A stretch of DNA of 64,000 nucleotides, from the NCBI GenBank assembly GCA_031216755.1, contig JARUHG010000001.1, positions 496,001 through 560,000 of the forward strand, read 5' to 3'. The notes beneath the pieces were generated by a model. It searched no databases and was not told the DNA's origin. It saw nothing but the letters and a program-made list of their open reading frames with translations. This document shows positions 36,319-45,985 of the stretch, piece by piece (position 1 is the first letter of the stretch; the number at the start of each line of letters is the position of its first letter). The translations under genes were made by a program, and so were the position numbers. The DNA comes from Lysobacter arvi. Lineage in GTDB: Bacteria; Pseudomonadota; Gammaproteobacteria; Xanthomonadales; Xanthomonadaceae.

Positions 36319-37977
36319 ATGGCTCAGGCGAAGAAGGCCGCCCGTCCGGCCAAGGTGGCCAAATCCGCACCGCCATCGCAGCGGTCCGACAAGGCCGCCT
36401 CGAGCGAAAGCGCACCGCAGAAGAGCGCCTCGTCGCGCAAGGGCGGTGGCGGGAAGAAACCGAACATCCTGGTCATCTGGGGCGACGACATCGGCATCGC
36501 CAACCTGAGCTGCTACACGCACGGCCTGATGGGCTACCACACGCCCAACATCGATCGCATCGCCAACGAGGGCATGCGGTTCACCGACTCCTACGGCGAG
36601 CAGAGCTGCACGGCCGGGCGCTCGTCGTTCATCACCGGGCAGAGCGTGCATCGCACGGGATTGTCGAAGGTGGGCATTCCCGGCGCGCCGCAGGGCATGA
36701 CCGACTCCATCGTGACCATCGCGTCGCTGCTGAAGGACCAGGGCTACGCAACGGGCCAGTTCGGCAAGAACCACCTGGGCGACCTCAACAAGCACCTGCC
36801 GACGGTGCACGGCTTCGATGAGTTCTTCGGCAACCTGTACCACCTCAACGCCGAGGAAGAGCCGGAGATGTACGGCTATCCGAAGGATCCTCGCTATCGC
36901 GAGAAGTTCGGCCCGCGCGGCGTGATCCACAGCTGGGCGACCGACAAGGACGATGCGACCACGCATCCGCGCTGGGGGCGCGTGGGCAGGCAGAAGATCG
37001 AGGACACCGGCCCGCTGACGCGCAAGCGCATGGAGACCTGCGACGACGAGTTCATCGAGGCGGCGACGGACTTCATCCGGCGGCAGGACGAAGCGGGCAA
37101 GCCGTTCTTCGTGTGGCTCAACACCACGCACATGCACTTCATCACGCACACCAAGCCCGAAAGCCTGGGGCAGGCGGGCGATCACCAGTCGCCCTACCAC
37201 GACACGATGATCGATCACGACAGGAACGTCGGGCAGATGCTGGACCTGCTCGACGAACTCGGACTGGCCGAGGACACCATCGTCATCTATTCGACCGACA
37301 ACGGTCCGCACATGAACAGCTGGCCGGACGCAGGCATGACGCCGTTCCGCAGCGAGAAGAACACCAACTGGGAAGGCGCGTTCCGCATCCCGGAGCTGAT
37401 CCGCTGGCCCGGTCGCATTCCGGCGGGCGTGGTGAGCAACGAGATCATCCAGCACCACGACTGGCTACCCACGCTGCTCGCCGCCGCCGGCGACACCGAC
37501 TGCGTCGAACGCCTGAAGAAGGGCGCCACGGTCAACGGGCGCAAGTACAAGAACCACATCGACGGTTACAACCTGCTGCCGTACCTGACGGGCGAAGAGG
37601 AAACGTCGCCGCGCAAATGGTTCTTCTACTTCAGCGACGACGGCGACGTGCTCGGCATACGCTGGATGAACTGGAAGATGGTGTTCATGGAACAGCGCGC
37701 CCAGGGCACGCTGCAGGTGTGGGCCGAGCCGTTCACGCCGCTGCGCGTGCCCAAGATCTTCAACCTGCGGACGGACCCGTACGAGCGCGCGGACATCACG
37801 TCCAACAGTTACTGGGAGTGGATGCTCCACAACGCGTTCTGGATCTACGGCGCGCAGGCCGCGGCCGCGGAATTCCTGTCGACGTTCAAGGAGTTCCCGC
37901 CGGCGCAGACGCCTGGCGCGTTCAACCTCAGCCAGGCCGAGCAGAAGATGGGAGAGCTCAACAGCAAGTCGGGCTGA
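36319..37977 (+). CDS. arylsulfatase-family sulfatase, no signal peptide
   Basis: The 552-residue hydrolase has the formylglycine motif C97-TAG-R101 (SCTAGRSSFITG), metal-binding GDD at 55-57 and STDNGPH further on, and FGKNHLGD and THMHFITH active-site segments. The first 45 residues are a Lys/Ala/Ser-rich low-complexity tail without a signal peptide, so the enzyme looks cytoplasmic or membrane-associated by its tail. The cysteine must be converted to formylglycine, and the enzyme that does so is encoded two genes downstream. GAGGAGA precedes the ATG. The physiological sulfate ester (or phosphonate) is unknown. Confidence 0.9.
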   Translation: MAQAKKAARPAKVAKSAPPSQRSDKAASSESAPQKSASSRKGGGGKKPNILVIWGDDIGIANLSCYTHGLMGYHTPNIDRIANEGMRFTDSYGEQSCTAGRSSFITGQSVHRTGLSKVGIPGAPQGMTDSIVTIASLLKDQGYATGQFGKNHLGDLNKHLPTVHGFDEFFGNLYHLNAEEEPEMYGYPKDPRYREKFGPRGVIHSWATDKDDATTHPRWGRVGRQKIEDTGPLTRKRMETCDDEFIEAATDFIRRQDEAGKPFFVWLNTTHMHFITHTKPESLGQAGDHQSPYHDTMIDHDRNVGQMLDLLDELGLAEDTIVIYSTDNGPHMNSWPDAGMTPFRSEKNTNWEGAFRIPELIRWPGRIPAGVVSNEIIQHHDWLPTLLAAAGDTDCVERLKKGATVNGRKYKNHIDGYNLLPYLTGEEETSPRKWFFYFSDDGDVLGIRWMNWKMVFMEQRAQGTLQVWAEPFTPLRVPKIFNLRTDPYERADITSNSYWEWMLHNAFWIYGAQAAAAEFLSTFKEFPPAQTPGAFNLSQAEQKMGELNSKSG

Positions 37978-37986
37978 GGAGGTCGC

Positions 37987-38931
37987 GTGGCGCCATTGCC
38001 TTCATGGAACGACGGCGCGGCGAAGTCGGCCATCCTCGACTTCGTCGCGCGCACCACGCGCGAAGGCGGGCCGGACTACGTTCCGCCCGCCGAGCGCATC
38101 GCCGTGTTCGACAACGACGGCACGCTCTGGTGCGAATTCCCGCTGCTGGTTCAGGTGTTCTTCGCGCTGGCCGAGGTGAAGCGGCTCGCGCAGCAGGATC
38201 CCTTGCTGCTGCGCAAGCCCGCGTTCAGGGCGATGATCGACGGCGACGTGAAGGCGCTGATGTCGCTGCCCAGGAAGGACGTGCTGGAGCCGGCCTTCGC
38301 CACCCACGCGGGCATGACCGTGGAGCAGTTCCACGCCAACGCCTGGCGCTGGCTGCGGCAGGCCGAACACCCCAGGCTCGGTCGACGCTTCATCGACAAC
38401 GCTTACGTGCCGCAGCGCGAGCTGCTGGGCCATCTGCGTACGAACGGATTCCGCACGTACATCGTCACCGGAGGCGGGGTGGAGTTCGTCCGCGTGGTCG
38501 CGGAGCGGCTGTACGGGATTCCGCCGGAGCAGGTCATCGGTTCCAGCACGAAGATGAAGCTGGAGGACGGTCCCGACGGCATGGTGCTGCGCAAATTGCC
38601 AGAACTGGGCAGCTTCGACGACAGGGACGAGAAGGTGGTCAACATCGCGCTGCACATCGGTCGTCGGCCGGTGTTCGCCTTCGGCAATTCCGATGGCGAC
38701 CTGGCGATGATCCGGTATACGCTCGCCGGGACGGGGCCGCGCATGGCGTGGTACCTGCACCACGACGATGCCACGCGCGAGTTCGCCTACGACCGCGATT
38801 TCCGGCTGAGCCCGTTTGGCGAGGGACTCGACCGCGCGACGGAACTGGGCATCGGCGTGGTCAGCATGAAGCGCGACTGGAACCGCGTGTTCGCCGACGG
38901 CGACGACGCGAACGACGGAGGCAGTGCTTGA
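37987..38931 (+). CDS. HAD-superfamily phosphatase (phosphoserine phosphatase-like)
   Basis: The 314-residue product has HAD motif I in IAVFDNDGTLW, motif II-like IVTGGG, and motif IV in FAFGNSDGDLAMI. A helical cap occupies about residues 55-140. GTG 37987 follows GAGGAGGTCGC, a strong ribosome site. It begins 9 nt after the sulfatase stop, and its TGA overlaps the TTG start of the formylglycine-generating enzyme. Its partnership with a sulfatase suggests consecutive dephosphorylation and desulfation or a shared substrate, but this is inference. Confidence 0.8.
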   Translation: MAPLPSWNDGAAKSAILDFVARTTREGGPDYVPPAERIAVFDNDGTLWCEFPLLVQVFFALAEVKRLAQQDPLLLRKPAFRAMIDGDVKALMSLPRKDVLEPAFATHAGMTVEQFHANAWRWLRQAEHPRLGRRFIDNAYVPQRELLGHLRTNGFRTYIVTGGGVEFVRVVAERLYGIPPEQVIGSSTKMKLEDGPDGMVLRKLPELGSFDDRDEKVVNIALHIGRRPVFAFGNSDGDLAMIRYTLAGTGPRMAWYLHHDDATREFAYDRDFRLSPFGEGLDRATELGIGVVSMKRDWNRVFADGDDANDGGSA

Positions 38932-39884
38932 GCGAGACGACCGAAAGCCGCGTGCGTGCCGACACCCGGTACGACGACATGGTCCGCATCGAAGGCGGCG
39001 CGTTCACGATGGGCTCGGACCATCACTATCCGGAGGAGCGGCCGGCGCACAAAGTGCGGGTGGATTCGTTCCGGATCGATCGCCATGCGGTGACCAATCG
39101 CGATTTCGCCCGCTTCGTCGAGGCGACCGGCCACGTCACGCAGGCCGAAAAACCGGCCGATCCGGCCGATTACCCCGACGCCGATCCGTCGATGCTGGTG
39201 CCGGCGTCGGTCGTGTTCGTGCCGCCGCCGGGGCCCGTGGACCTGCGCAACCACTTCCACTGGTGGCAGTACGTGCCGGGCGCCGACTGGCGTCATCCGC
39301 GCGGTCCGGAGAGTTCCCTCGACGGACTGGAGGATCACCCGGTGGTGCACGTCGCCTACGCCGACGTGCTCGCCTACGCGCAGTGGATCGGCAAGGACGT
39401 TCCGACCGAGGCCGAATGGGAATTCGCCGCCAAGGGCGGGCGCGATGGCACCGAGTACGCATGGGGCGACGAACTCGTTCCCAACGGCAGGCACATGGCG
39501 AACACGTGGCAGGGCGAGTTCCCGTGGGAGCTGAAACCCGAGGACGGCTTCGCGTGGACTGCGCCGGTCGGCTCGTTCGAACCGAACGGCTACGGCCTGT
39601 ACGACATGATCGGCAACGTGTGGGAGTGGACCGCCGACTGGTACCAGGATCACGCGCGGATCCAGCAGCGTTCGTGCTGCACGCGCGAGAACCCGCGCGG
39701 TGCCGAACGCGACGCTAGCCTGGACCCGCGCGATCCGGCGCGCGTGCCGCGGCGCGTGATGAAGGGCGGCTCGCACCTGTGTGCGCCGAATTACTGCCGC
39801 CGTTACCGTCCGGCGGCGCGCATGGCGCAGCCGGTCGACACCTCGACCTGCCACGTCGGCTTCCGGCTGGTGGTGCGCGGCTGA
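38928..39884 (+). CDS. formylglycine-generating enzyme (SUMF1/FGE family)
   Basis: The 318-residue product has the FGE-sulfatase fold: MVRIEGGAFTMGS at the N-terminus, DHPVVHVAYADVLAYAQWIG, PTEAEWEFAAKGG, the calcium-site YGLYDMIGNVWEWTADWY, and the C-terminal GGSHLCAPNYCRRYRPAARM. C285 and C290 are spaced as the copper-binding active-site pair of true FGE. TTG 38928 overlaps the HAD gene stop (TTGA) and has GGAGG six nt upstream. Its substrate is almost surely the sulfatase encoded two genes upstream. Confidence 0.9.
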   Translation: MSETTESRVRADTRYDDMVRIEGGAFTMGSDHHYPEERPAHKVRVDSFRIDRHAVTNRDFARFVEATGHVTQAEKPADPADYPDADPSMLVPASVVFVPPPGPVDLRNHFHWWQYVPGADWRHPRGPESSLDGLEDHPVVHVAYADVLAYAQWIGKDVPTEAEWEFAAKGGRDGTEYAWGDELVPNGRHMANTWQGEFPWELKPEDGFAWTAPVGSFEPNGYGLYDMIGNVWEWTADWYQDHARIQQRSCCTRENPRGAERDASLDPRDPARVPRRVMKGGSHLCAPNYCRRYRPAARMAQPVDTSTCHVGFRLVVRG

Positions 39885-39920
39885 TCCGGACACGGCCGCG
39901 ATCGCGGCGGAGGAGGGCGT

Positions 39921-40292
39921 ATGGAGCGCTGGCTGATCGCCGCAACCGAACCGACCATCCTGGCGATCGACTTCATCGCGCTGGCGACGATCGTGATCGG
40001 TACGCTCATCGCGTTGAAGGACGGCATCGGATTGCTGATGGCGCAGCGCGAGATCGATCGCCACTCGCGACGGCACCTGTGGATGCGCTACTCGCACTGG
40101 CTCGTGGCGGGACTGACGTTCCAGCTGGCCGCCGACATCGTGGAATCCTCGATCACGCCCGACTGGGACGGCATCGGCCGGCTCGCGGCGGTCGCGGTGA
40201 TCCGCACCTTCCTCAACTATTTCCTCGAACGCGACGTCGCGGAACTGCGCGAGCTGGAGCGTGCGAGAGCGTCCGAGAAACCTGCGCCTTGA
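39921..40292 (+). CDS. DUF1622 membrane protein
   Basis: The 123-residue product has membrane segments at about 10-32 (ILAIDFIALATIVIGTLIAL) and 60-80, a conserved RHLWMRYSHWLVAGLTFQLA segment, then VAVIRTFLNYFLERDVAEL, the pattern of DUF1622 proteins. GGAGGAGGG precedes the ATG. It is the last gene of the operon that starts at 35224. Function unknown. Confidence 0.8.
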   Translation: MERWLIAATEPTILAIDFIALATIVIGTLIALKDGIGLLMAQREIDRHSRRHLWMRYSHWLVAGLTFQLAADIVESSITPDWDGIGRLAAVAVIRTFLNYFLERDVAELRELERARASEKPAP

Positions 40293-40359
40293 CCGGTGCA
40301 GGAGTCCGGATCGGCCGAACGGTCGCGTAGAATGCGCGGCCCCAAGCAGGAGCCGTGCC

Positions 40360-40701
40360 ATGTCCGTTTCGCCCGCCTGTCCGCAGTGCACCCTGACCAA
40401 CACCTACGTGGACGGCGCCAACTTCGTCTGCGCCGATTGCGGCTTCGAATGGCCGACGGAAGGCGAGGGCGAGGCGGCCTCCGGCGTGGTGGTGCGAGAC
40501 AGCAACGGCAACACGCTCGCCAACGGCGATACCGTGGTGGTGATCAAGGACCTGAAGGTGAAGGGCTCGTCCATTCCGCTCAAGCAGGGCACGGTGATCC
40601 GCAACATCCGGCTGGTCGAGGATGACGCCGAGCACATCGAAGGCAACTCGGACAAGATCAAGGGCCTGGTGCTGAAGACGATCTTCCTGCGCAAGGCCTG
40701 A
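40360..40701 (+). CDS. yjdM: YjdM/PhnA-type zinc-ribbon protein
   Basis: The 113-residue product has an N-terminal zinc ribbon (CPQC...CADC within residues 7-29). A PhnA SH3-like barrel follows: VVRDSNGNTLANGDTVVVIK, VKGSSIPLKQGTVI and IKGLVLKTIFLRK. This is the small conserved protein once named PhnA, not phosphonoacetate hydrolase. GCAGGAG precedes the ATG at 40360. It is a single gene; biochemical function is unclear. Confidence 0.9.
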   Translation: MSVSPACPQCTLTNTYVDGANFVCADCGFEWPTEGEGEAASGVVVRDSNGNTLANGDTVVVIKDLKVKGSSIPLKQGTVIRNIRLVEDDAEHIEGNSDKIKGLVLKTIFLRKA

Positions 40702-40779
40702 CCGGACCCCGGCGCGCGCCATCACCGCGCGTTACCGCCGCTGGCGCCAGAGTGTGGGCTTTCCGAACGGGAGTGTCCC

Positions 40780-41349
40780 ATGAGCCAGTACCGCATCGCG
40801 TTGCTCGTCGGCAGCCTGCGCCGCGAATCGATCAACCGCCAGCTGGCCAATGCGCTCAAGCGGATGGCGCCGTCGTCCTTCGCCTTCCACGAGTGCCGCA
40901 TCGACGACCTGCCGCTGTACAACCAGGACGACGACAGCCATCAGGCCGCGCCGGTGAAGCGGCTCAAGCAGGAAGTGCGCGATGCCGACGGCCTGCTGTT
41001 CGTCACGCCCGAGTACAACCGATCGGTTCCCGGCGTGCTCAAGAACGCCATCGACCACGCATCGCGCCCGTACGGCGACAGCGCGTGGCAGGGCAAGCCG
41101 GCGGGCGTGATCGGCGGCTCCATCGGCGCGGCGGGCACCGCGATGTCGCAGCAGCACCTGCGCAACATCCTCGCCTACCTGGATGTGCCGACGATGGGCC
41201 AGCCCGAGGCCTACATCCACGTCAAGGAAGGCTTCTTCGACGACGCCGGCGACGTCGCCTCCGAAGGCAGCCGCAAGTTCCTGCAGGACTGGATGGACCG
41301 GTACGCGCAATGGGTGCGGCTGCATGTGGACGCGGCGCGCGCGGCTTGA
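40780..41349 (+). CDS. NAD(P)H-dependent FMN/quinone reductase (ChrR/YieF-like)
   Basis: The 189-residue flavodoxin-fold protein has the phosphate loop LLVGSLRRESINRQLA, the FMN-binding FVTPEYNRSVPGVLKNAIDH and GGSIGAAGTAMSQQHLR. Members reduce quinones, chromate or azo compounds two electrons at a time, with NAD(P)H. GGGAG precedes the ATG. It is a single gene on the strand. Downstream at about 41.36-41.40 kb lies a GAGAGGG element of the kind seen at 29.8 and 53 kb. Confidence 0.88.
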   Translation: MSQYRIALLVGSLRRESINRQLANALKRMAPSSFAFHECRIDDLPLYNQDDDSHQAAPVKRLKQEVRDADGLLFVTPEYNRSVPGVLKNAIDHASRPYGDSAWQGKPAGVIGGSIGAAGTAMSQQHLRNILAYLDVPTMGQPEAYIHVKEGFFDDAGDVASEGSRKFLQDWMDRYAQWVRLHVDAARAA

Positions 41350-41546
41350 GTGCTTGAGTCCCCCTACCTCCGGGAGAGGGATTGGGGCGAGCGTCGGGGC
41401 ACGCGATAGGTAGACGACCGCGATGCCCCGCGCATTCCCACCAGAGCGGCCGCGTGCGGGGGACGAGCTTCCGCGAAATGTCGATGACGCAAGACGCAGG
41501 CGGCTTGGAGCGCGACAATGCCCCCACGCCAGCTTGCCGCCAGTCC

Positions 41547-42158
41547 ATGTCGCTCCCGCTTCCCTTCGATCTCCCCGAACCCCAGCGCGTCGCGCTCGAA
41601 GCCGCATACGCGACGCCGCCGCGTGCGTACCACAACTTCGAACACGTGCGCGAAGTGCTGCGCCATTACGTGGAGGCCTCGCACGGGCCCGGCTGGACGC
41701 AGCCGGTGGAAGTCGCGCTCGCCGCGCTGTATCACGATGCGATCTACGAGGCCGGCCGCAAGGACAACGAAACCCGCTCGGCGGAACTCGCCGAAGCGCA
41801 CATCGCGCGCTACATGCCCGACCGCCACGTGGACACTCCGCGCGTGAAGCAGCTGATCGAGCTGACGGCGCGGCACGGCGTGCTCGAGCCCAACGACGTC
41901 GACGAGGAAGCCGCGTTGTTCCTGGACTGCGACATGGCGATCCTGGGCGCGGAGCCTGCGGTGTTCGACGCCTACGATCGCGGCATCGCCGCCGAATACC
42001 GCGCGGTGGTGCCGGGCTGGCTGTTCCGCATCAACCGCAAGCGTTTTTTGAAGTCGCTGCTGGCGCGCGAACGCATCTATCTCACGCCGTTCTTCCATCA
42101 GCGGCTGGATGCGCCGGCGCGGAACAACCTGCGCCGCGCGGTGACGTCCAAGCGCTAG
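41547..42158 (+). CDS. predicted metal-dependent HD superfamily phosphohydrolase
   Basis: The ~203-residue product has YHNFEHVREVL and ALYHDAIYEAGRKDNETRSA, which give the H...HD metal ligands, followed by ELTARHG and LDCDMAILG as the distal D. This matches the COG4339 family of unknown substrate. Start choice is uncertain: ATG 41547 fits the usual length, and ATG 41478 would add 23 poorly conserved residues. No good ribosome site precedes either. It is followed by the PEBP gene after 86 nt. Confidence 0.75.
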   Translation: MSLPLPFDLPEPQRVALEAAYATPPRAYHNFEHVREVLRHYVEASHGPGWTQPVEVALAALYHDAIYEAGRKDNETRSAELAEAHIARYMPDRHVDTPRVKQLIELTARHGVLEPNDVDEEAALFLDCDMAILGAEPAVFDAYDRGIAAEYRAVVPGWLFRINRKRFLKSLLARERIYLTPFFHQRLDAPARNNLRRAVTSKR

Positions 42159-42244
42159 CGCCTTGACGGCGTGCATGCGCGCGATCCCTAGAATCGGCAC
42201 GACACCGCCGTGTTCCGGCGCTTGCAGCGGGCAAGGAGTCGCGC

Positions 42245-42763
42245 ATGACCTTCCGGATCAGTTCGCCTGCCTTCGAACACAACGCGGGCATCCCCGCGCG
42301 TTTCACCTGCGAAGGTGACGACATCTCGCCCGAGCTGCGCTGGTCCGGGGTGCCGGACGGCGCGCGCAGCCTGGCGTTGATCGTCGAGGATCCCGATGCG
42401 CCCGATCCCGCGGCACCCAGACGCGTGTTCGTGCACTGGGTGCTGTACAACCTGCCGGCGCAGTCGTCGGGCATCGCCGAGAACCTCGCCAGCGATCGCC
42501 TTCCGTACGGCACCAAGGCCGGGCAGAACGGATGGCAGCGCGCCGGCTACGGCGGCCCGTGTCCGCCGATCGGCCGGCATCGCTATTTCTTCCGGCTGTA
42601 CGCGCTCGACATCGAACTGCCGGACCTGGGCGACGTCGACAAGCTCCGCCTGCTCGAAGCGATGGAAGGCCACGTGATCGCGCAGGCGGAGCTGATCGGG
42701 ACGTACCAGAAGGGCGACCGACTCAATACGGCTGGGCCGTCGGGCGCACCACCAGCTCGTTGA
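42245..42763 (+). CDS. YbhB/YbcL family PEBP-like protein
   Basis: The 172-residue product has the phosphatidylethanolamine-binding protein fold: CEGDDISPELRWSGVPDGAR, DPDAPDPAAPRRVFVHWVLY and GYGGPCPPIGRHRYFFRLYA. The anion-binding DPDAP and GPCPP motifs are intact. There is no signal peptide, so it is cytoplasmic. GCAAGGAG precedes the ATG. Its 3' end overlaps the convergent SDR gene by 41 nt. Function of bacterial members is poorly known. Confidence 0.9.
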   Translation: MTFRISSPAFEHNAGIPARFTCEGDDISPELRWSGVPDGARSLALIVEDPDAPDPAAPRRVFVHWVLYNLPAQSSGIAENLASDRLPYGTKAGQNGWQRAGYGGPCPPIGRHRYFFRLYALDIELPDLGDVDKLRLLEAMEGHVIAQAELIGTYQKGDRLNTAGPSGAPPAR

Positions 42764-43481
42764 CGTCCACGTCGGCCGGCTGGCCGATCGCGAACGCGAT
42801 CGCGCGCGCGATCGCATCGGCCGGCAGCACGTCCTTGCGGAACACCTCGTCCACCTCGCGCTTCATCGCGGGGTCGGAGATCGTGCTGGTGAGCTCCGAT
42901 TCCACCGCGCCCGGCGCGATGGTCGTCACGCGCAGGAACGGCGATTCCTGTCGCAGGCCTTCGGATAGCGCGTGCACGGCGAACTTCGTCGCACAGTAGA
43001 CGGCGGCGGTGGCGAACACGTGGCGGCCGGCCACGGACGACACGTTGACGATCTGGCCCGCGCCGCGTTCGTTCATGGACGGCAGCACGGCGCCGATGCC
43101 GTACAGCACGCCTTTCACGTTGACATCGACCATGCGCTCCCATTCGTCGACCTTGAGGTCGGCCATGCGCGAGAGCGGCATGACGCCGGCGTTGTTGACC
43201 AGCACGTCGATGCGGCCGAAGCGCGCGATGGTCGCCTGGACGAACGCTTCGACCTGCTCGCGGCGCGTCACGTCGAGCGCGTGCACGAGTACCTCGCCGC
43301 CGTCGGCGCGGATGCGCTCGGCGATGGCATCGAGGCGGTCGGTGCGTCGCGCGCCCAGCGCGAGGATCGCGCCATGCTGCGCCAGCCGCAGCGCGGTCGC
43401 TTCGCCGATGCCGCTGCTCGCGCCGGTGATGGCGACGACCTTGCCGGCGATGTCGAGGGAAAGGGAATCGTGGGTAGTCAT
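42723..43481 (-). CDS. short-chain dehydrogenase/reductase
   Basis: The 252-residue classical SDR has the cofactor motif TGASSGIGEATALRLAQHG, NNAG, a catalytic Ser in VNVSSVAG and YCATK as the Tyr-Lys pair. The ARRTD segment after beta-2 favours NADP. It lies downstream of the aldo-keto reductase on the same strand with 130 nt between them, and the pair is divergent from an AraC regulator, so all three probably serve aldehyde or carbonyl detoxification. Its last 41 nt overlap the PEBP gene on the other strand. Confidence 0.9.
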   Translation of the reverse strand: MTTHDSLSLDIAGKVVAITGASSGIGEATALRLAQHGAILALGARRTDRLDAIAERIRADGGEVLVHALDVTRREQVEAFVQATIARFGRIDVLVNNAGVMPLSRMADLKVDEWERMVDVNVKGVLYGIGAVLPSMNERGAGQIVNVSSVAGRHVFATAAVYCATKFAVHALSEGLRQESPFLRVTTIAPGAVESELTSTISDPAMKREVDEVFRKDVLPADAIARAIAFAIGQPADVDVNELVVRPTAQPY

Positions 43482-43611
43482 GGGGTTTCCTCCGGGTGCA
43501 GTGGGACGTCGCGGCCGGGTGTCCGGCCGCGCATGGGGTTGGGGAATCGACGGAGAAGCAGGGGGTGGTCGCGGGCGCTTCCGCTCACGCCCCACTCCTG
43601 CATTTCACGTT

Positions 43612-44610
<999 letters not shown>

Positions 44611-44787
44611 GCGGGGTCTCCTGCGAAGGGTGGGGGAAGCGTGGACACATGCTGCTCCCGGCCTTTGTGACGGCGTTAGCCCATTGCTCTGCGATCCTTG
44701 CCCGATCCTCCGGCGATGCGCGGGGCGTTCTTGGCGCGGCGGCGCGGCGGCGCATAATCGCCGCAGGTCATCGGAGGCGTGAAAAGC

Positions 44788-45717
44788 ATGAATACGAAAG
44801 CCTCGAACGTCATCGCGGCGCCGCACGGAATGGAAGCCCAGCAGGCCGAACTCGCCGACCGGATTGCCCGAAACATCCCCGGCGACGGGCTGCACCCGTC
44901 CGCCGTGCCGGGCCTTTCGCTGATCCAGGCGAGCGAACCGTCGCTGCCGCTGCCCACGGTCTATCACCCGAGCCTGTGCGTGGTCGTGCAGGGCAGCAAG
45001 CGGGCGCTGCTGGGCGAGGACGTCTTCCACTACGACGCGCTCAACTACCTCGTCGTGTCGATGTCGCTGCCGATCACCGGGCAGATCCTCGAGGCCACGC
45101 CACAGTCGCCGTACCTGTGCCTGCGCATCGACATCGACCCCGCGCTGGTCAACGACCTGCTGCGCCAGGTGCCGGCCGATCGTGCGCCCGGCCGCGCCGG
45201 ACGCGCGGTGTTCGTCGGACGCACCAGCCCGACGCTGCTCGACGCCGTGCTGCGCCTGGTGCGCCTGCTCGACACGCCGGAAGAGGCGGCGGTGCTCGCG
45301 CCGCTGGCCACGCGCGAGATCCACTATCGCGTGCTGACCGGCGAACTCGGCGAGCGCCTGCGGGAGTTGTGCGACGTGGAAGGCCCGTCGCAACGCGTCG
45401 CGCGCGCCATCGAACTGATCAAGCAGCGCTATCACGAGCCGCTGCGGATCGAGCAGCTCGCCGCCGCGGCGCACATGAGCGCCTCCTCGCTGCACGAGCG
45501 CTTCAAGGCCGCCACCGCGATGACGCCGTTGCAGTACCAGAAACAGCTGCGGCTGCAGGAAGCGCGCCGACTGATGCTGGTCGACGGCATCGAAGCCGCG
45601 GCCGCGAGCCATCGCGTCGGCTACGAGAGCCCGTCGCAGTTCAGCCGCGAATACCGCCGCCTCTTCGGCGCGCCGCCGCGTCGGGAGGTGATGGCGATGC
45701 GCGGCCCGGCCGGCTAG
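44788..45717 (+). CDS. AraC family transcriptional regulator (YqhC-like, AraC_N type)
   Basis: The 309-residue protein has an N-terminal cupin-like AraC_N domain ([32 protein letters not shown]) and a C-terminal pair of helix-turn-helices ([40 protein letters not shown]). GGAGG at 44773-44777 sits 10 nt before ATG 44788; a GTG at 44779 is too close to it. It is divergent from the aldo-keto reductase/SDR pair across 177 nt and is their likely activator. Confidence 0.9.
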   Translation: MNTKASNVIAAPHGMEAQQAELADRIARNIPGDGLHPSAVPGLSLIQASEPSLPLPTVYHPSLCVVVQGSKRALLGEDVFHYDALNYLVVSMSLPITGQILEATPQSPYLCLRIDIDPALVNDLLRQVPADRAPGRAGRAVFVGRTSPTLLDAVLRLVRLLDTPEEAAVLAPLATREIHYRVLTGELGERLRELCDVEGPSQRVARAIELIKQRYHEPLRIEQLAAAAHMSASSLHERFKAATAMTPLQYQKQLRLQEARRLMLVDGIEAAAASHRVGYESPSQFSREYRRLFGAPPRREVMAMRGPAG

Positions 45718-45763
45718 GCTGGCCGCCGGGGAAGCAACGCCGCGACGGCGGCAGGGAGCGGCG

Positions 45764-45985
45764 ATGTCGCTGGTGGGCGAAGTGCTGGAGGTCGCGCTGG
45801 GCCTCGTGCTGGATTCGGTGCGCTCCTGGCGCAGGGTCGTCGCGCTTGCCGTCGCGGCGATCCTCGTCTGGCTGATCCTCGACTTCGGCCCGCAGAACGC
45901 GATGGGGACGGCGATCGCCGTCGTTGTCGCGATCGCGGGCGTCGTTCTCGGCGGCCGCTGGGCGCGCGCGGCACAGGAAGGCTAG
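45764..45985 (+). CDS. small two-segment membrane protein, 73 aa
   Basis: The product has two hydrophobic segments ([17 protein letters not shown] and [19 protein letters not shown]) joined by a short polar turn, with a basic stretch (RSWRR) before the first. CAGGGAG precedes the ATG. Its TAG overlaps the stop of the convergent MFS gene (CTAG, 45982-45985). No family recognised. Confidence 0.65.
   Translation: MSLVGEVLEVALGLVLDSVRSWRRVVALAVAAILVWLILDFGPQNAMGTAIAVVVAIAGVVLGGRWARAAQEG

Noticed and set aside
40360-40701. phosphonoacetate hydrolase PhnA
   Set aside because: The shared name is historical; this is the 113-aa zinc-ribbon YjdM protein, not the alkaline-phosphatase-fold hydrolase.
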